A stretch of 64,000 nt of DNA from Anastrepha obliqua (Eukaryota; Arthropoda; Insecta; Diptera; Tephritidae). The DNA lies in the NCBI RefSeq assembly GCF_027943255.1, contig NC_072895.1, positions 74,216,001-74,280,000 on the forward strand. The letters are read 5' to 3'. The position numbers and the translations under genes were made by a program. Each line of letters starts with the position of its first letter. Position 1 is the stretch's first letter. The notes under the pieces were generated by a model. It was given only the letters and a program-made list of their open reading frames with translations. It was not told the DNA's origin and ran no database searches. This document shows positions 12,501 to 21,959 of the stretch, piece after piece.

Positions 12501-15500
12501 TGCTGTGTGGCAGCCGTCCTGCTGGAACCACATGTCGTCTAGGTCCATATGGTTCAATATGGGCCATAAGAAATTGGTTATCATCGTTGTGTAGCGTTCG
12601 CTGTTGACGGTGGCCGCCTCACCAACGTCGTTTTGAAAAAAGTACGGACCCATGACGCCGTCGGCCCAAAATCCACACCAAACGGTAACTTTTTGAGGAT
12701 GCATTATCACCTGGTGAACCTCTTGTGGATTGGTGTCGTCCCATATACGGCAATTTTTTTTGTTAACACAGCCATTCATCCAAAAATGCGCCTCGTCACT
12801 AAAGATGATTTTTCGCCCAAAACTGGGGTTCTCTTCCAAATGATTCGAAGCCCAGTCAGCGAACAAACGGCGTTGTCTATGGTCATCAACTTTGAGCTCC
12901 TGGGTCAGTTGGATCTTGTACGGGTGTAGGCCCAAGTCCCGACGCAAAATTCGCCGAGTTGAAGTCTGCGAAAGGCCAAGTTCTTGTGCACGGCGAGAAA
13001 TAGACTGCCTCGGGTTCTGCTGTACACTTTCACGGACCGCGGCAATGTTCTCGGCTGATCTTGCGTTCCTTGAACGTAGGGGTGTTGCCTGATTGTTTAC
13101 TGACCCGATTGTCTCAAATTTGGCCACCAAACGTTGAAGAGTTGACTTTGAAGGGCCGGCACGTCCTCCGAAAAATGGGCGCAATGCGCGCAACGTTTGC
13201 GTTAATGAACACTCATTTTGATAATAAAGTTTTATCATTTGAACGTGCTGTTCAATGTTGCAACTTGCCATGATGATTTGGCATAAACAACTGAATAATA
13301 AACAAAAGATTTGACAGATGTCACCAAAACAAAATGGCTGCCACAGGGCGCCAAAATCGACCCGCGCCAGTTGAAAAACCCTTTATTAACAAATAAGTCA
13401 ACTCATTTAGTCGCAGCTTTTGTTGCTTACAAATTAAGTTTACGATGATTTTATTTACTTAATAATGAGATATAATTTAAAAATTTTAACACTGCTATAT
13501 TAAAGAAATTATATATATATATAATTGGCGCGTACACCCTTTTTGCGTGTTTAGCCGAGCTCCTCCTCCTATTTGTGGTGTGCGTCTTGATGTTGTTCCA
13601 CAAATGGAGGGACCTACTGTTTCAAGCCGACTCCGAACGGCAAATATTTTTATGAGGAGCTTTTTCATGGCAAAAATACACTCGGAGGTATGCCATTGCC
13701 TGCCAAGGGGCGACCGCTATTAGAAAAAACTTTTTCTTAATTTTTGATCTTTCACCGAGATTCGAACCTACGTTCGCTCTCTGAATTCCGAATGGTAGTC
13801 ACGCACCAACCCACGGCGGCCGATAAAAGAAATTATAGGTTTGAAATTCAAAGTAAAGAAGCATTTTTTTAATACGATACCTTTTAAAAAATGGTAGGAG
13901 TGTTTTTTGTTTTCTGCAACAGTAATAATATATTTTTCTGATTTCCTTATAAAAAAGTTCATTTTCCACCTGTTAACATTTTTATGTCCGCCAAGTATGC
14001 AAATACCTATATATGTACTTGTACACAACTCGTCTATTTAGAATAAGTATTTTAAGGGTTGAAAAGTTGTTATGCCCTTATTTCTTATCCTTAATAACAG
14101 GTGATAAATCATGAGGTGCTTTTTTCAATAGTTAAAAAAAAACAAAAATGTAAATTATGTTCAAAACCTTTATTTATCATTTGAAAGGACATTCTTTGAC
14201 ATTTACTTTTTGAATATGACTTCATTCAAATGTTGGCCCCAACTACGCTTAGGGTGGTCCATTCTGAAGGTCCAATTTTCAATCACTCGTTCGAGCATTT
14301 CGACTGGTATGTCGTGAATAACACGCGTAATGTTGGCTTCCAGAGCTTCAATCGTAGCTGGTTTATCAGCATAGACCTTGGACTTCACGAATACCCAAAG
14401 AAAAAAGTCCAAAGGTGTGATATCACAAGATCTTGGTGGCCAACTCACAGGTCCTAAACGTGAAATCAGCTGCTCTCCGAAATGACTTCTCAATAAAGTC
14501 ATTGTTTCACGAGCTGTATGGCAAGTGGCTCCGTCTTGTTGAAACCAAATGTCGTAGAGATCATTAGATTCAATTTCAGGTAGCAAAAAGTCCGATATCA
14601 TGGTACGGTAGCGAGCACCATTCACAGTTACGTTGCGGCCATCATCATTTTTGAAAAAATATGGACCGATGATTCCACCAGCCCATAAACCACACCAGAC
14701 CGTTGTTTTCTCTGGGTAGCTCTTGAACCTGTTCTGGTTGCTCTTCATCCCAAATACGGCAATTTTGCTTATTGACGTAACCATTGAGCCAGAAATGCGC
14801 CTCATCGCTGAACAAAATTTTGGTCTAAGCGCACGAAAAACATTTGTCACAGAACGCTGATTTTCATAATACAGTTGAACAATTTGTAGACGTTGTTGCG
14901 GTGTGAGTCTTTCCATGATGAAATGCCAAACGCTGTTCAACAAATCCACGATGACAGTTTGCCACAACTCGCGCGCGATCTGTAAAAAAAACGCAAATGA
15001 AAAAAACTCCTCTTAATTGATCACCCGTTATACCCGCAAATATGGGTTATGCTAAAAAAATCATATGTTTGCAAATATGGGTGTCCTATGTAAGCAATGT
15101 GCACATACTCGTATTCATATGAACATATGTATTTCCAATGGAAATTATTTGCTTTGATTGGAGGATTTATTAAGAATTTCAACTTAAAAACTCCGAAAAT
15201 CTTTCTAACATAAAAGTATTAGCGTTACTGAAGAAAACCGGTTTTAACTAATATTCTCCAAAATAATTTCTTACATTTAATTTAATTGATTTACAGCCGC
15301 ACGTAATTGTCATGATAACAACTCTGATTTATGTCTTTCAAACTATTGATAAATTTTACTGGCATTTTCTTTTGAATGTTCGCTTCCGTTAAAGCAGCAT
15401 TTAAAAACGCTTCTCTTAAAAAATAAGTTAAAATCATTTGGTGATCGAAGGCATTATTAATTTAGGCCACTCACACTGCACGTATTTTAATAGATTTGCT

Positions 15501-15915
15501 TTCTTAACCACACGTTTTTCTCATTCTCTTTCGAGATTTCTAATCACTTAGGTTGAAATTTTAGAGTCAATTTTAATTGACTTTAAGTTTTTGATTGTCT
15601 GCCGAAAATGTCGAGAGCAAAGTGAGAAGTCAGGAATATAATTGTTGTATACCAGTAGATGCATTCCAGGATTCAAATATACTTAAACATCACGTACATA
15701 TACATATGATACATATTTATAATATTATAATTTCCAACATTTTCTTTTTCTCAATACTCTTTAGCGTGGGACGGGGCCAACAAAAAGAACATTTGCTTCA
15801 ACAGGAAGGCCATCTAAGTCAACTCTTTGAAAACCGACCACAATCACCACTCGATGACGATAATGAAATAATGGATACATCAAATATGGATGACTGCTAT
15901 CTGAAACCATTGTAG
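3449..15915 (+). CDS. tor: Torso-like receptor tyrosine kinase, 3' half of gene (four exons)
   Basis: Four exons (3449-3568, 8310-8447, 11661-11804, 15765-15915) join in frame with consensus GT/AG sites. They encode about 184 residues running from the glycine of the DFG motif to the C-terminus. In order they give the activation loop ([17 protein letters not shown]), subdomain [13 protein letters not shown], subdomain [15 protein letters not shown], subdomain [14 protein letters not shown], and a short acidic tail ending CYLKPL. The close run [16 protein letters not shown] followed by [12 protein letters not shown], and the tail tyrosine, match what I recall of Drosophila Torso, the maternal terminal-patterning receptor and larval PTTH receptor that signals through Ras/MAPK. 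The extracellular, membrane and N-lobe exons are not in the window. The introns (4.7, 3.2 and 4.0 kb) are filled with transposons. An alternative would be another insect RTK such as Cad96Ca, but its activation loop differs. Confidence 0.82.
3715..4370 (+). mobile_element. I-like non-LTR retrotransposon fragment (endonuclease fused to start of RNase H)
   Basis: Around 3738-3765 a frame reads GDFNSW, the endonuclease motif of non-LTR elements. It is followed, with frameshifts, by a degraded endonuclease end (SDHF near 3934) and by a linker ending PVWW near 4146-4155. From 4223 the frame reads IFTDGSS, the start of an RNase H domain with its first catalytic aspartate. The whole reverse transcriptase that should lie between is missing. 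RNase H stops near 4365 and its remainder reappears at about 5835, so the copy has been split by later insertions. Confidence 0.7.
4487..5537 (+). mobile_element. Non-autonomous Helitron
   Basis: The left end reads TCTATATATATAAAA, typical of many animal Helitrons. The right end has a hairpin (GTGGG, loop GTGAAA, CCCAC at 5509-5524) nine bases before the terminal CTAG (5534-5537). The element sits between A (4486) and T (5538), as Helitrons do, and there is no target duplication. No Rep/helicase reading frame is present, so it must have been moved by another copy. The middle is a minisatellite. It lies inside the I-like retrotransposon and a torso intron. Confidence 0.78.
4630..5200 (+). repeat. 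142-bp tandem repeat inside the Helitron, four units
   Basis: The phrase GGCACCTCCCATA recurs at 4640, 4782 and 4924, exactly 142 bases apart, with a more diverged fourth unit 138 bases on (about 5062). Each unit also shares TGGAAGTATTT-like and GAAATTTGGTAAG-like blocks. The first three units are similar and the fourth is decayed, suggesting expansion from one side. Internal tandem repeats are known from Drosophila DINE-1 type Helitrons. Confidence 0.85.
5549..5828 (-). mobile_element. tRNA-headed SINE, copy 1
   Basis: On the minus strand this carries the shared SINE body (AGCGGTCGCCCCTCG, then CCGTTCGGAGTCGGCTT, then GGAGGA and GGTGTACGCGCCAATT counterparts) with the 3' end at 5549 and the tRNA-like head at 5790-5828. 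Part of the head, including most of box B, is deleted. It lies 11 bp after the Helitron end. Confidence 0.8.
5830..6310 (+). mobile_element. RNase H C-terminal part of the I-like retrotransposon
   Basis: The frame from 5838 reads [14 protein letters not shown] followed by ADAAAK, the C-terminal signature of retroelement RNase H (the family has GNE; here the glutamate is replaced by valine). Further on, LRLGHTKLT (about 6117-6143) is the post-RNase H motif that normally precedes a zinc knuckle. It ends at a stop near 6292. With 3715-4370 it forms one broken element. Confidence 0.72.
6331..6649 (+). mobile_element. tRNA-headed SINE, copy 2 (near full length)
   Basis: The head at 6334-6410 has a box A-like run (TAGCCGAATGGGTTGGTGCG) and box B (GGTTCGAATCTC), as in class II tRNAs. 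It is followed by an A-rich linker, the shared body from AGCGGTCGCCCC onward, and an AT-repeat tail. It is inverted relative to copy 1, with retrotransposon sequence between the two. Confidence 0.85.
6744..7333 (+). mobile_element. MITE family A-C, copy A
   Basis: About 590 bp bounded by inverted ends ACGTTCACATA and TATGTGAACGTA. It shares blocks such as AAAATAATCCTAGATAATAA, ACATACAACCCTGT, CCTCAGTAAACGTCG and TATGTGAACGGGTA with two copies at 31950 and 32756. It has no transposase. The superfamily is not settled; PIF/Harbinger or hAT are possible. Confidence 0.75.
7334..8309. other. Torso intron sequence
   Basis: AT-rich sequence without a supported gene or recognised repeat. The short open frames here have no motifs. 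It ends with an acceptor (TTCAACAG) at 8302-8309. Confidence 0.5.
8310..8447 (+). CDS. tor: Torso-like kinase exon: subdomains IX-X
   Basis: 138 nt between the acceptor AACAG and the donor GTAAGT (8448). It encodes [20 protein letters not shown] and then, past a short serine/arginine stretch, [18 protein letters not shown]. The first base completes a valine codon and the last two bases begin a phenylalanine codon finished in the next exon. Confidence 0.87.
8640..9010. repeat. Cluster of ACTAGT-like hexamers
   Basis: The hexamer ACTAGT or a near match occurs about eight times in 370 bp within the torso intron (for example 8650, 8678, 8815, 8852, 9000). Spacing is irregular, so it is not a simple tandem array. 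Its origin is unknown. Confidence 0.4.
9305..10586 (+). mobile_element. mariner (DD34D) nested in the Tc1-like element
   Basis: The terminal repeat TTGGGTAGTCGAAAAAGTCT at the left and its reverse complement at the right are nearly perfect over 31 bp, with TA at 9303-9304 and 10587-10588. The length is 1,282 bp. The coding remnant resembles what I recall of the mellifera-type mariners, though the subfamily is a guess. Confidence 0.9.
9487..10511 (+). pseudogene. mariner transposase pseudogene
   Basis: The ATG at 9487 opens 126 codons with two helix-turn-helix regions and the WVPHEL motif typical of mariner, ended by a stop at 9862-9864. Beyond it, reading continues with [13 protein letters not shown] and TGDEKW (first catalytic Asp). 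A further frame change precedes [11 protein letters not shown] (second Asp) and [12 protein letters not shown] (third Asp, D34D). All catalytic residues survive, but the stop and frameshifts prevent translation. Confidence 0.87.
11661..11804 (+). CDS. tor: Torso-like kinase exon: subdomain XI
   Basis: 144 nt between the acceptor TTGAAAAG and the donor GTAAGT (11805). It encodes [18 protein letters not shown] and then [12 protein letters not shown] and the start of the tail. The conserved arginine of subdomain XI is in GDRPTF. The reading phase fits both neighbouring exons. Confidence 0.88.
12086..13383 (-). mobile_element. DD41D (rosa-like) Tc1/mariner element, nearly complete
   Basis: 1,298 bp with inverted ends containing GGGTTTTTCAA and flanking TA (12084-12085, 13384-13385). 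It carries one nearly intact transposase on the minus strand. It is the best preserved of the DD41D copies in the window and lies in the last torso intron. Confidence 0.87.
12191..13271 (-). pseudogene. DD41D transposase, one frameshift
   Basis: From the ATG at 13271 about 290 codons are open. They give an N-terminal helix-turn-helix pair, then FSDEAHFW (first Asp), [17 protein letters not shown] (second Asp) and [10 protein letters not shown] (third Asp). A single-base shift just after LDFF (about 12370) moves the C-terminus, [11 protein letters not shown] to GHLNDVIF, into another frame that ends at 12191. Relative to the copy at 14097 an in-frame six-base deletion removes two residues after QQDG, so the D-to-D gap is 39 rather than 41. 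Confidence 0.85.
13511..13822 (-). mobile_element. tRNA-headed SINE, copy 3
   Basis: Near full length on the minus strand. The AT tail is at 13511-13523, the body follows, and the head with box B (reverse complement of GAGATTCGAACC at 13759-13770) ends at about 13822. A few bases of the head's box A region are missing. It lies 130 bp right of the DD41D element. Confidence 0.85.
13823..14096. other. Intron sequence, no feature
   Basis: AT-rich spacer between SINE copy 3 and the next DD41D element. Nothing is recognised in it. Confidence 0.5.
14097..15028 (-). mobile_element. DD41D element with internal deletion
   Basis: 932 bp with inverted ends ACAGGTGATAAATCA (left) and the reverse complement ACGGGTGATCAATTA (right), flanked by TA. 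The ends differ from those of the 12086 copy, so this is another DD41D subfamily. About 370 bp of transposase are missing compared with a normal length of about 1.3 kb. Confidence 0.85.
14203..14916 (-). pseudogene. DD41D transposase, internally deleted
   Basis: The ATG at 14916 starts [19 protein letters not shown] and the first HTH. After RPKF the sequence jumps to the first-Asp region ([11 protein letters not shown], in another frame), so most of the DNA-binding domain is gone. The frame recovers at [11 protein letters not shown] and continues through [12 protein letters not shown] and [12 protein letters not shown] (41 residues between the aspartates) to GQHLNEVIF and the stop. Confidence 0.85.
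15029..15764. other. Last torso intron, right part
   Basis: No gene. Several frames are open for short distances only. It ends in a pyrimidine-rich tract and acceptor (CTCTTTAG) at 15757-15764. Confidence 0.5.
15765..15915 (+). CDS. tor: Torso-like kinase terminal exon
   Basis: Begins after TCTTTAG and ends at TAG (15913-15915). It encodes 49 residues plus the base completing a cysteine: [19 protein letters not shown], an acidic stretch ([10 protein letters not shown]), and the end MDDCYLKPL. The final tyrosine-leucine-x-proline-leucine matches the YLEPL end I recall from Drosophila Torso. Confidence 0.85.
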
Positions 15916-16103
15916 GCGAACGAAATCGTGCAAAATATCAGCAACGGAAATTCTACTGGGATGTAAACAAAAAAAAACAAAAACAATAATTAAGAAACTG
16001 TAATTGAGCACGAACTATGCATGCATAGAACACTGAAACAAAGCATAAATAAGGAATTGAAATCCACAGCGGTCAATAACAAAATAAGCAAAGATTTATT
16101 GCC

Positions 16104-16113
16104 AATAAATAAA
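16104..16113 (+). promoter_or_regulatory. Probable poly(A) signals of the torso-like gene
   Basis: Two overlapping AATAAA hexamers lie about 190 bases after the stop codon, a plausible 3' UTR length. No cleavage site can be assigned from sequence alone. Confidence 0.5.
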
Positions 16114-18325
16114 ACAATAGTAATAGCGTTTTTAGTTGGAAGCTTACCGAATGGCACTTAGAAAAGCTTTTGTTCAGAAATAGTAAATGCGAAAATGACA
16201 ATTGTGTAACAAAGCGTGTTTAACTCACTAAGTGGTCAATGAAAACTACATCTATATAGGCGATAATACAAACAAAGTGTATGTGCACGAACAATTACTC
16301 GAGGTCCTGCGTGTCGTATACTTAACAGGGACAAAAACCAAAAGCAGTTTATTTGTAACAGAAATAAGAGGAACAACAGACATTTCAAAAGTTTAACAAC
16401 AGAGAATAATAACAGGCTTTAAGGGGGGAGCCTGGTTTATAAGGTAAAAAAAATTAATTTTATTTTTCGTTTTAAGCGATTCCTAATATATTTCAGAATA
16501 TTCACACAAAGTTACAGATCCTAATTCTCAATATTTCCGTAGATACAAAGCCAAAGGTAGGCGAGCGTTAGGTAGTTACGCTGTGACCGGACAGCTATAG
16601 TACAAACTTTATCTTCTTTTCTCGACTTTTCATTTTTATGATTTCTTTGAATTGGCGTACATGAATGAAAAAAACTAATGAATCTTTTGAAATGAATCCT
16701 CGCTTGTTCTCTTCAGTATTAAATTCTCTTCTATTTGAACTAACAAAATAGATAAAAACAAATTTTTCAAAATTTTTGTACCAAGTTGAAGTGAATTTTT
16801 TTTTATAGAAAGGCATTTTTTTTCTTTAAAACCTCCAAGAAGTTGAAATTTTGGAATTTCTCTCAGTTTTCTTAGTTCATCTAGAAATAAAAAATCATGA
16901 TAATTAGAAATCCATTTGAATTTTTTGCTTTAGATAATAATTACGAGCTGTATCTTGTACGCCAGTTGGAAACTCCAGCGTTGCAGCGATCTACTAATTT
17001 CTATGTTAAACATCTTTTTCAACTTATTTTAACCAGTACAAAAATTGTTTATTCTTTTTAAATGTTCATTAAAAGATAGAAAAAACTTTGCAGTATGTAT
17101 GTAGATGAGTTCCCTTAGTTCTGTTGCAAATAAACTACTTTCTGTGCCGAGTATATCCTGTCTGTACATCTTAACCGCTCCTTTGCAATAACGACACAAC
17201 TCAAATTATAACAATTCTCAGTAAATCCAATTATAGGTTTCGGGCTTCATAATTAGCAATAATGTGTCTTGGAATAATTTGAGCGCTGCGTAGGATGGGT
17301 AAAAGTTTATATATGTATGAAGAATATGATTACTTATCAACCTAATCCGCCTTCGATTCGCCACTTCTCTACTCGCTATATCTGGGCCCTGCTCACTTGA
17401 CGAAAAATTTGCATTTGAAAGCAACAACCAAGTTATTGAGTAAGATTCCAGCGCTACCAAAATATGTTGATTTATACCAGTTGCTTCATCTATTCGTCAC
17501 TTGTGAATGCTTGGCGAAACGAAGAGGCCTGTATTTCGTGAAAATATTATTAGTTGACGTAAAAATGCTTGAACAAACTCAATTAAAATTTGATAATAAT
17601 AAGTGTACAAAACTAAGGTTATCTGTGTATGTACCTGTATGTACGTAATACATATGTATGTATAAGCATATGATTTTTTGCATACTCACAATATGCAACA
17701 AAAAAAAGCCAAAAAACAAAACAATAAGCTGATAAAAAAATTTAATAGCTATTCAAATGCATTTTGACTGTGAATTTTAAACTTAAAATTAAAAAATAGA
17801 TATTTTAATGTATCCGTAATTTTATTAAAAATATAAACTGTGAGCAAAACAAAGAACTATAAAAAATTGCTTTTAATTCAATATAAGTGTATAGAAATAG
17901 ATATATGCAGCTGTTGCACATCATATAAAAAAATAGTAGGTTAAAACTAATTTTAAAACTTTGGTTTATTGTTATTTAAATAGAAAAAATTGCATTTTTT
18001 AATGCATTCATAAATATTATACATGGATCTGTAACAAGACAAGTTAACCCAAATTTACATTCAAAATCGAAAAATACTTCTTTAGGCATCGAAACTTAGC
18101 TGCGTGTGCACTTGACATATCAGCCAGAACTATGTTCTGCGCAAGAATGATAGAATACACGATTGCGCCCCCCAATTTGCCGTGCTGCGAATAAACAAAA
18201 AAAAAGACAAGGAAAAGTAAACGGAAGCAAGTGGGAACTGCCAAACACAAGAAATTATGCACAAATGTCCACATGAATATATAGTATGAACATTCGTGTT
18301 GACGAAGTTGTGTTCTAAATATATA
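16114..18325. other. Intergenic sequence without a recognised gene
   Basis: About 2.2 kb of AT-rich DNA. Open frames of 70-83 codons (near 16600, 17220, 17400 and 18050) lack motifs and show no splice context. A G-run (GGGGGGAGCC near 16423) starts what may be an unclassified repeat. Confidence 0.4.
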
Positions 18326-18685
18326 CAGGGTTGGCCATATTAAACTGACCCATTGAGTAACCCTATAACTTTTTACTGTAATTTGAAATCTAAGGTTTAC
18401 GTCAACAAGCCAAAGACACTAGGCGCACTTAAGGCCAATATCCGACGGGAAATAGCCGCCATATCGGCCGAGACGCTGGCCAAAACTATGGAAAACGCCG
18501 AAAAACGGGCACATTACGCTATACGAGCTAAGGGCGACCACTTGCGCGATATCATATTCAAAAAGTGATGTAAACGAATCTGCTTGAACTAAATTAAATG
18601 TTTTTCACAATGAAACACAAAAAAATGTTTCTTTTTCCATATTTTTTTAATAATCACATGGGTCAGTTTAATATGGCCAACCCTG
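18326..18685 (+). mobile_element. Deletion derivative of a DD41D-type element (MITE-like)
   Basis: Only 360 bp, with near-perfect inverted ends beginning CAGGGTTGGCCATATTAAAC and TA duplications. It keeps just the transposase C-terminus on the plus strand (about 18383-18568: LKSKVYVNKPKTLGALKANI to GDHLRDIIFKK, then stop), which resembles the DD41D group. It cannot move by itself. Confidence 0.85.
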
Positions 18686-19014
18686 TATATATATATATAT
18701 ATATAATTGGCGCGTACACCCTTTTTGAGTGTTTGGCTGAGCTCCTCCTCCTATTTGTGGTATGCGTGTTGATGTTGTTCCAGAGATGGAGGGACCTACA
18801 GTTTCAAGCCGACTCCAAACGGCAGATATTTTTTATGAGGACCTTTTTCATGGCAGAAGTATACTCGGAGGTTTGCCATTGCTTGCCGAGGGGCGACCGC
18901 TATTAGAAAAATGTTTTTCTTAATTTTGGCGTTTCACCGAGATTCGAACGGACGTTCTCTCTGCGAATTCCGAATGGTAGTCACACACCAACCCATTCGG
19001 ATACGGCGGTCGCC
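18686..19014 (-). mobile_element. tRNA-headed SINE, copy 4
   Basis: Full-length copy on the minus strand. Its TA-repeat tail (18686-18703) directly continues from the right end of the mariner derivative. The body and head are complete, with box B at about 18940-18950 and the box A region ending at 19014. Confidence 0.87.
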
Positions 19015-19737
19015 ATATTGAGTTCTATCCAACGATATTTTTCATCTCCGAAAAGTGTATTTTTAATTACTTTATATTCTATTTTTTAGATAGTTTGTCT
19101 ATTACTTTTCGTTGTAATTAGTCTGTAAAAAGCGTGTGCTCATAGACTAAATATTAATACCATAAATAAATAAATTTATATATAATAAATTAAATGGTCG
19201 ATTTTTTTCTGTTTCTGGTCTGGTGGAAGAGAAATTTAGTACCATTCGTGGATGGATCGAGGCTTCTCAGAAGTAGGAAGCATTAACAACGCTACTTAAC
19301 GGCGTAAATGGGGAAGAAAGCTCCAGGAAGGACAGAGTATCTTCCCATTGCTTTAATAGAGGTGTTATCGACCATGCCTCCAATAGATAGCCTGAGCCTC
19401 CTGTAATTTATTGATAATTTATTTTTATTAAAATTTTGTTATTTAAAAATGTACTCCCATTTCCTCTATCGTATGCTCGCTTCAGAGCTAAGCGAACAGT
19501 GGAGAAGTTCCAAATATACGCATTATAGCGTGCACCGGGAAATCTCGCATTAACATTTAAAATTTTAAGATTTCTGTCACACACCTGCAAGAAAATCCGG
19601 TATAATAAATTAAATTGGTGTAAACTTTATGGCTTACCATTTATATGTTTATTGAATGATACCTATGAAAATTTGCTCTCCCACTAGGGGGAGCGCCGCG
19701 GGCAGTTGTATTTATGCATATATGTTATTTATAACTA
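19015..19737. other. Unassigned spacer
   Basis: No gene or known repeat was seen. A GC-richer run at 19230-19400 has frames interrupted by stops. Confidence 0.4.
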
Positions 19738-19937
19738 ACGGGTGGCGCAAAATTAACCATTCAACTTTTTACTAAAAAAAAAATTATTTTGAATGACGGA
19801 AATCTTTATTTTGACCCTTACGTGCTCCATTGCTTGTCTGTTTGTATGCTGCAGCTGTCTAACTCACAAGTTGCCGTAGGACGATATTTGCAAATATTAT
19901 AAATCTTTCCATAATTGATTAATTCTGCGCCACCTGT
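19738..19937. mobile_element. 200-bp MITE with TA duplications
   Basis: Inverted ends ACGGGTGGCGCAAAATTAA and, at the right, the reverse complement ACAGGTGGCGCAGAATTAA are flanked by TA (19736-19737 and 19938-19939). No coding capacity. The TA duplication suggests mobilisation by a Tc1/mariner transposase. Confidence 0.75.
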
Positions 19938-20199
19938 TAGTATTGTATAAGTATGACTATAGCTCTTCCTTACATGGATTTCAGCCGATAATAATACTAT
20001 ATAATATAATATACTTATATCTCTTCTTAAGACGAGGTCTAATTCTGTCTAAAACTGTGTATTCATCATCCGGAGTCAGGCGGTATAACCTTTGAATTGG
20101 TCAACTCTCAAATCAAATGAAATCACAGAGAAAAGCTTTCCAATAGAGTGGTGCTTGCTGAAGCAAGATGTTGTGTCTCTTCAGCATCAAATCCAAGAA

Positions 20200-21890
20200 A
20201 CTGTAACGCCATTGTACTTCTCACCGGTGGATGGAGATACCGCCCCACTCTGCCGCGACAGTTCTGTCGCTAAGCATTTTGAAGATAAATCTTATCAGGT
20301 CAGTTCCGACCCCCAGTTTACCTAGAGACCTGGTAATTGCCTCCGGGAGGACGTTGTTAAAAGCCCCCTAAATGTCGAGGAAGGCGCCCACCGCAAACTC
20401 CTTCTGAAGAAGAGGCTCCTCAATCTCTTTCACAATTGTATACAGGGCAGATTCCACCGATCTACCCTTGCAATAAGCATGTTGGGTATGCGACAACCTA
20501 CCCCGAGGAATTGCGCTTCTTATGTGCAGGTCAATCAGTCTCTCAAGGGTGTTCAGTAAGAAAGATGAGAGACTGATTGGCCTGAAGTCCTTAGGGGAGA
20601 CATGCGAGCTCTTGCCTGCCTTGGGTATAAAGACAACCCTCACGGCCTCCATGATTATGGTACATAGCCCCTGGCTAAGCAGCTCGCATAGATAGGGCTC
20701 AACCAACGGCATGATACCTTCATAGATTTCTGCAGTTGGGCAGGAATGATGCCGTCAGGACCAGGCGACTTGAAGGGTCTAAAGGAGTCAATGGCCCAAG
20801 CCAGTCGATGTTTATCCAGCAACCAGCTCCAGTCCCGAATGCAAGTTGAAATGCCGTCCAGGCCGGTGCTGGGCTTGTCGAAAAATGGGCGTCGAGAAGT
20901 AACTTCAGAGACTCCTCGACGCTCATCGCCCAACGCCCCAATTCGTCTCTTAAGTACCCCAAGGGAGCGGAACTCTTCGTGAGTACTCGTCTAAACCTGA
21001 AGGACTCATGCCAGCCCTCTACGCTCTCGCAGAAGCTTCCCCAAGAGTTCTTCTTAGCCTTCCTAATTTCGGACTTTTATATTTCTTGACCTGTTGTATA
21101 GGTACGGCTCCCATCCCGGGTGAGACCTAATACTTTTAGCCCTGTAAAAAGGCGTCTGCATGGGGCCTTATGCTCAGATAGCTCCGTTGTCCACCAAGGC
21201 GGTTTTTCCTTCCTGGAAAAAGCTTTTATTGGACAAGAGGTTTCCAAGGCATTGTTGCAAGCTGAGGTGAAAGTTTCCACCAGTTCGTCGATCGCTTCTT
21301 TCGATAGATCTAGATTTTCTCCCGGTGCTTTGGGCAGTAGGTTCAGCAGATTTTTGTTGTATGCATCCCAGTCCGTCCTCCTCAGGTTCCTGTAGGGAGA
21401 TTTTATTGGACAAGTTTCAGTGAGAGAGAACTGAATAAACCTATGGTCCGAGAAGGAGTGAGCGGTGCTTGACCTCACTCTGGCTTCTTCTTCATTGATA
21501 AAGCGAATCTCCGATTGGAGGGTGCTAAACGCTCACTCCTTCTCGGACCATAGGTTTATTCAGTTCTCTCTCACTGAAACTTGTCCAATAAAATCCCCCT
21601 ACAGGAACCTGAGGAAGTCAAGCACCTCTTCTCTGGCTACGGTAATAAAAGTGGGGTCCTTACCCCTGTTACAGATAAACAAGTCCTCGTTTAAAATATA
21701 ATCAAAAAGTGGCTCACCTCGTGCATTCATGTTTGAACTTCCCCAGCAGGTGTGATGGGAGTTCGTGTCAATGCCTATAATAACGCCGATTTTCCTGCGT
21801 TTTGCTAGGCGACAGCTGCGGTCTCTAGGCGCACATCTCCTGCTCCTTGCGCACTGCGGTTGAACGAACCATTGGTTGCAAGCGCCCAAA
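20200..21890 (-). mobile_element. Non-LTR retrotransposon fragment (endonuclease and reverse transcriptase)
   Basis: On the minus strand, from the right, come an AP-endonuclease part (GIDTNSHHTCWGSSN, 21630-21800), the conserved SFSDHRFIQFSL near 21440, a linker with PPWWTTEL (about 21190), and reverse transcriptase motifs FIPKAGK, DFRPISLSSF and HAYCKGRS (20450-20640). Motif A, FLDI, is followed by a stop where glutamate is expected (about 20369). RTVAAEWGG follows at about 20245. There is no catalytic FxDD because the copy ends near 20200. It resembles R1/Loa-like elements. An inversion disturbs it at 21379-21615. Confidence 0.8.
21379..21615. repeat. 86-bp inverted duplication (foldback) within the retrotransposon
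   Basis: The arms 21379-21464 and 21530-21615 are reverse complements with one mismatch seen (GGGAG against GGGGG), separated by a 65-bp loop. The loop encodes the expected intervening peptide (VLDLTLASSS and ISDWRVL), but on the opposite strand from the rest of the element. So about 150 bp of endonuclease sequence is inverted and partly duplicated. Confidence 0.85.
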
Positions 21891-21959
21891 GAACCACTGG
21901 TATGACGAGGAATGTTGCTGCTCCAACTAAAAACACTGCATACTAACGTGCGTGATAAT

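Noticed and set aside
12351..13271. A functional DD41D transposase
   Set aside because: A frameshift after the third Asp removes the C-terminus, and two residues are deleted after the second Asp.
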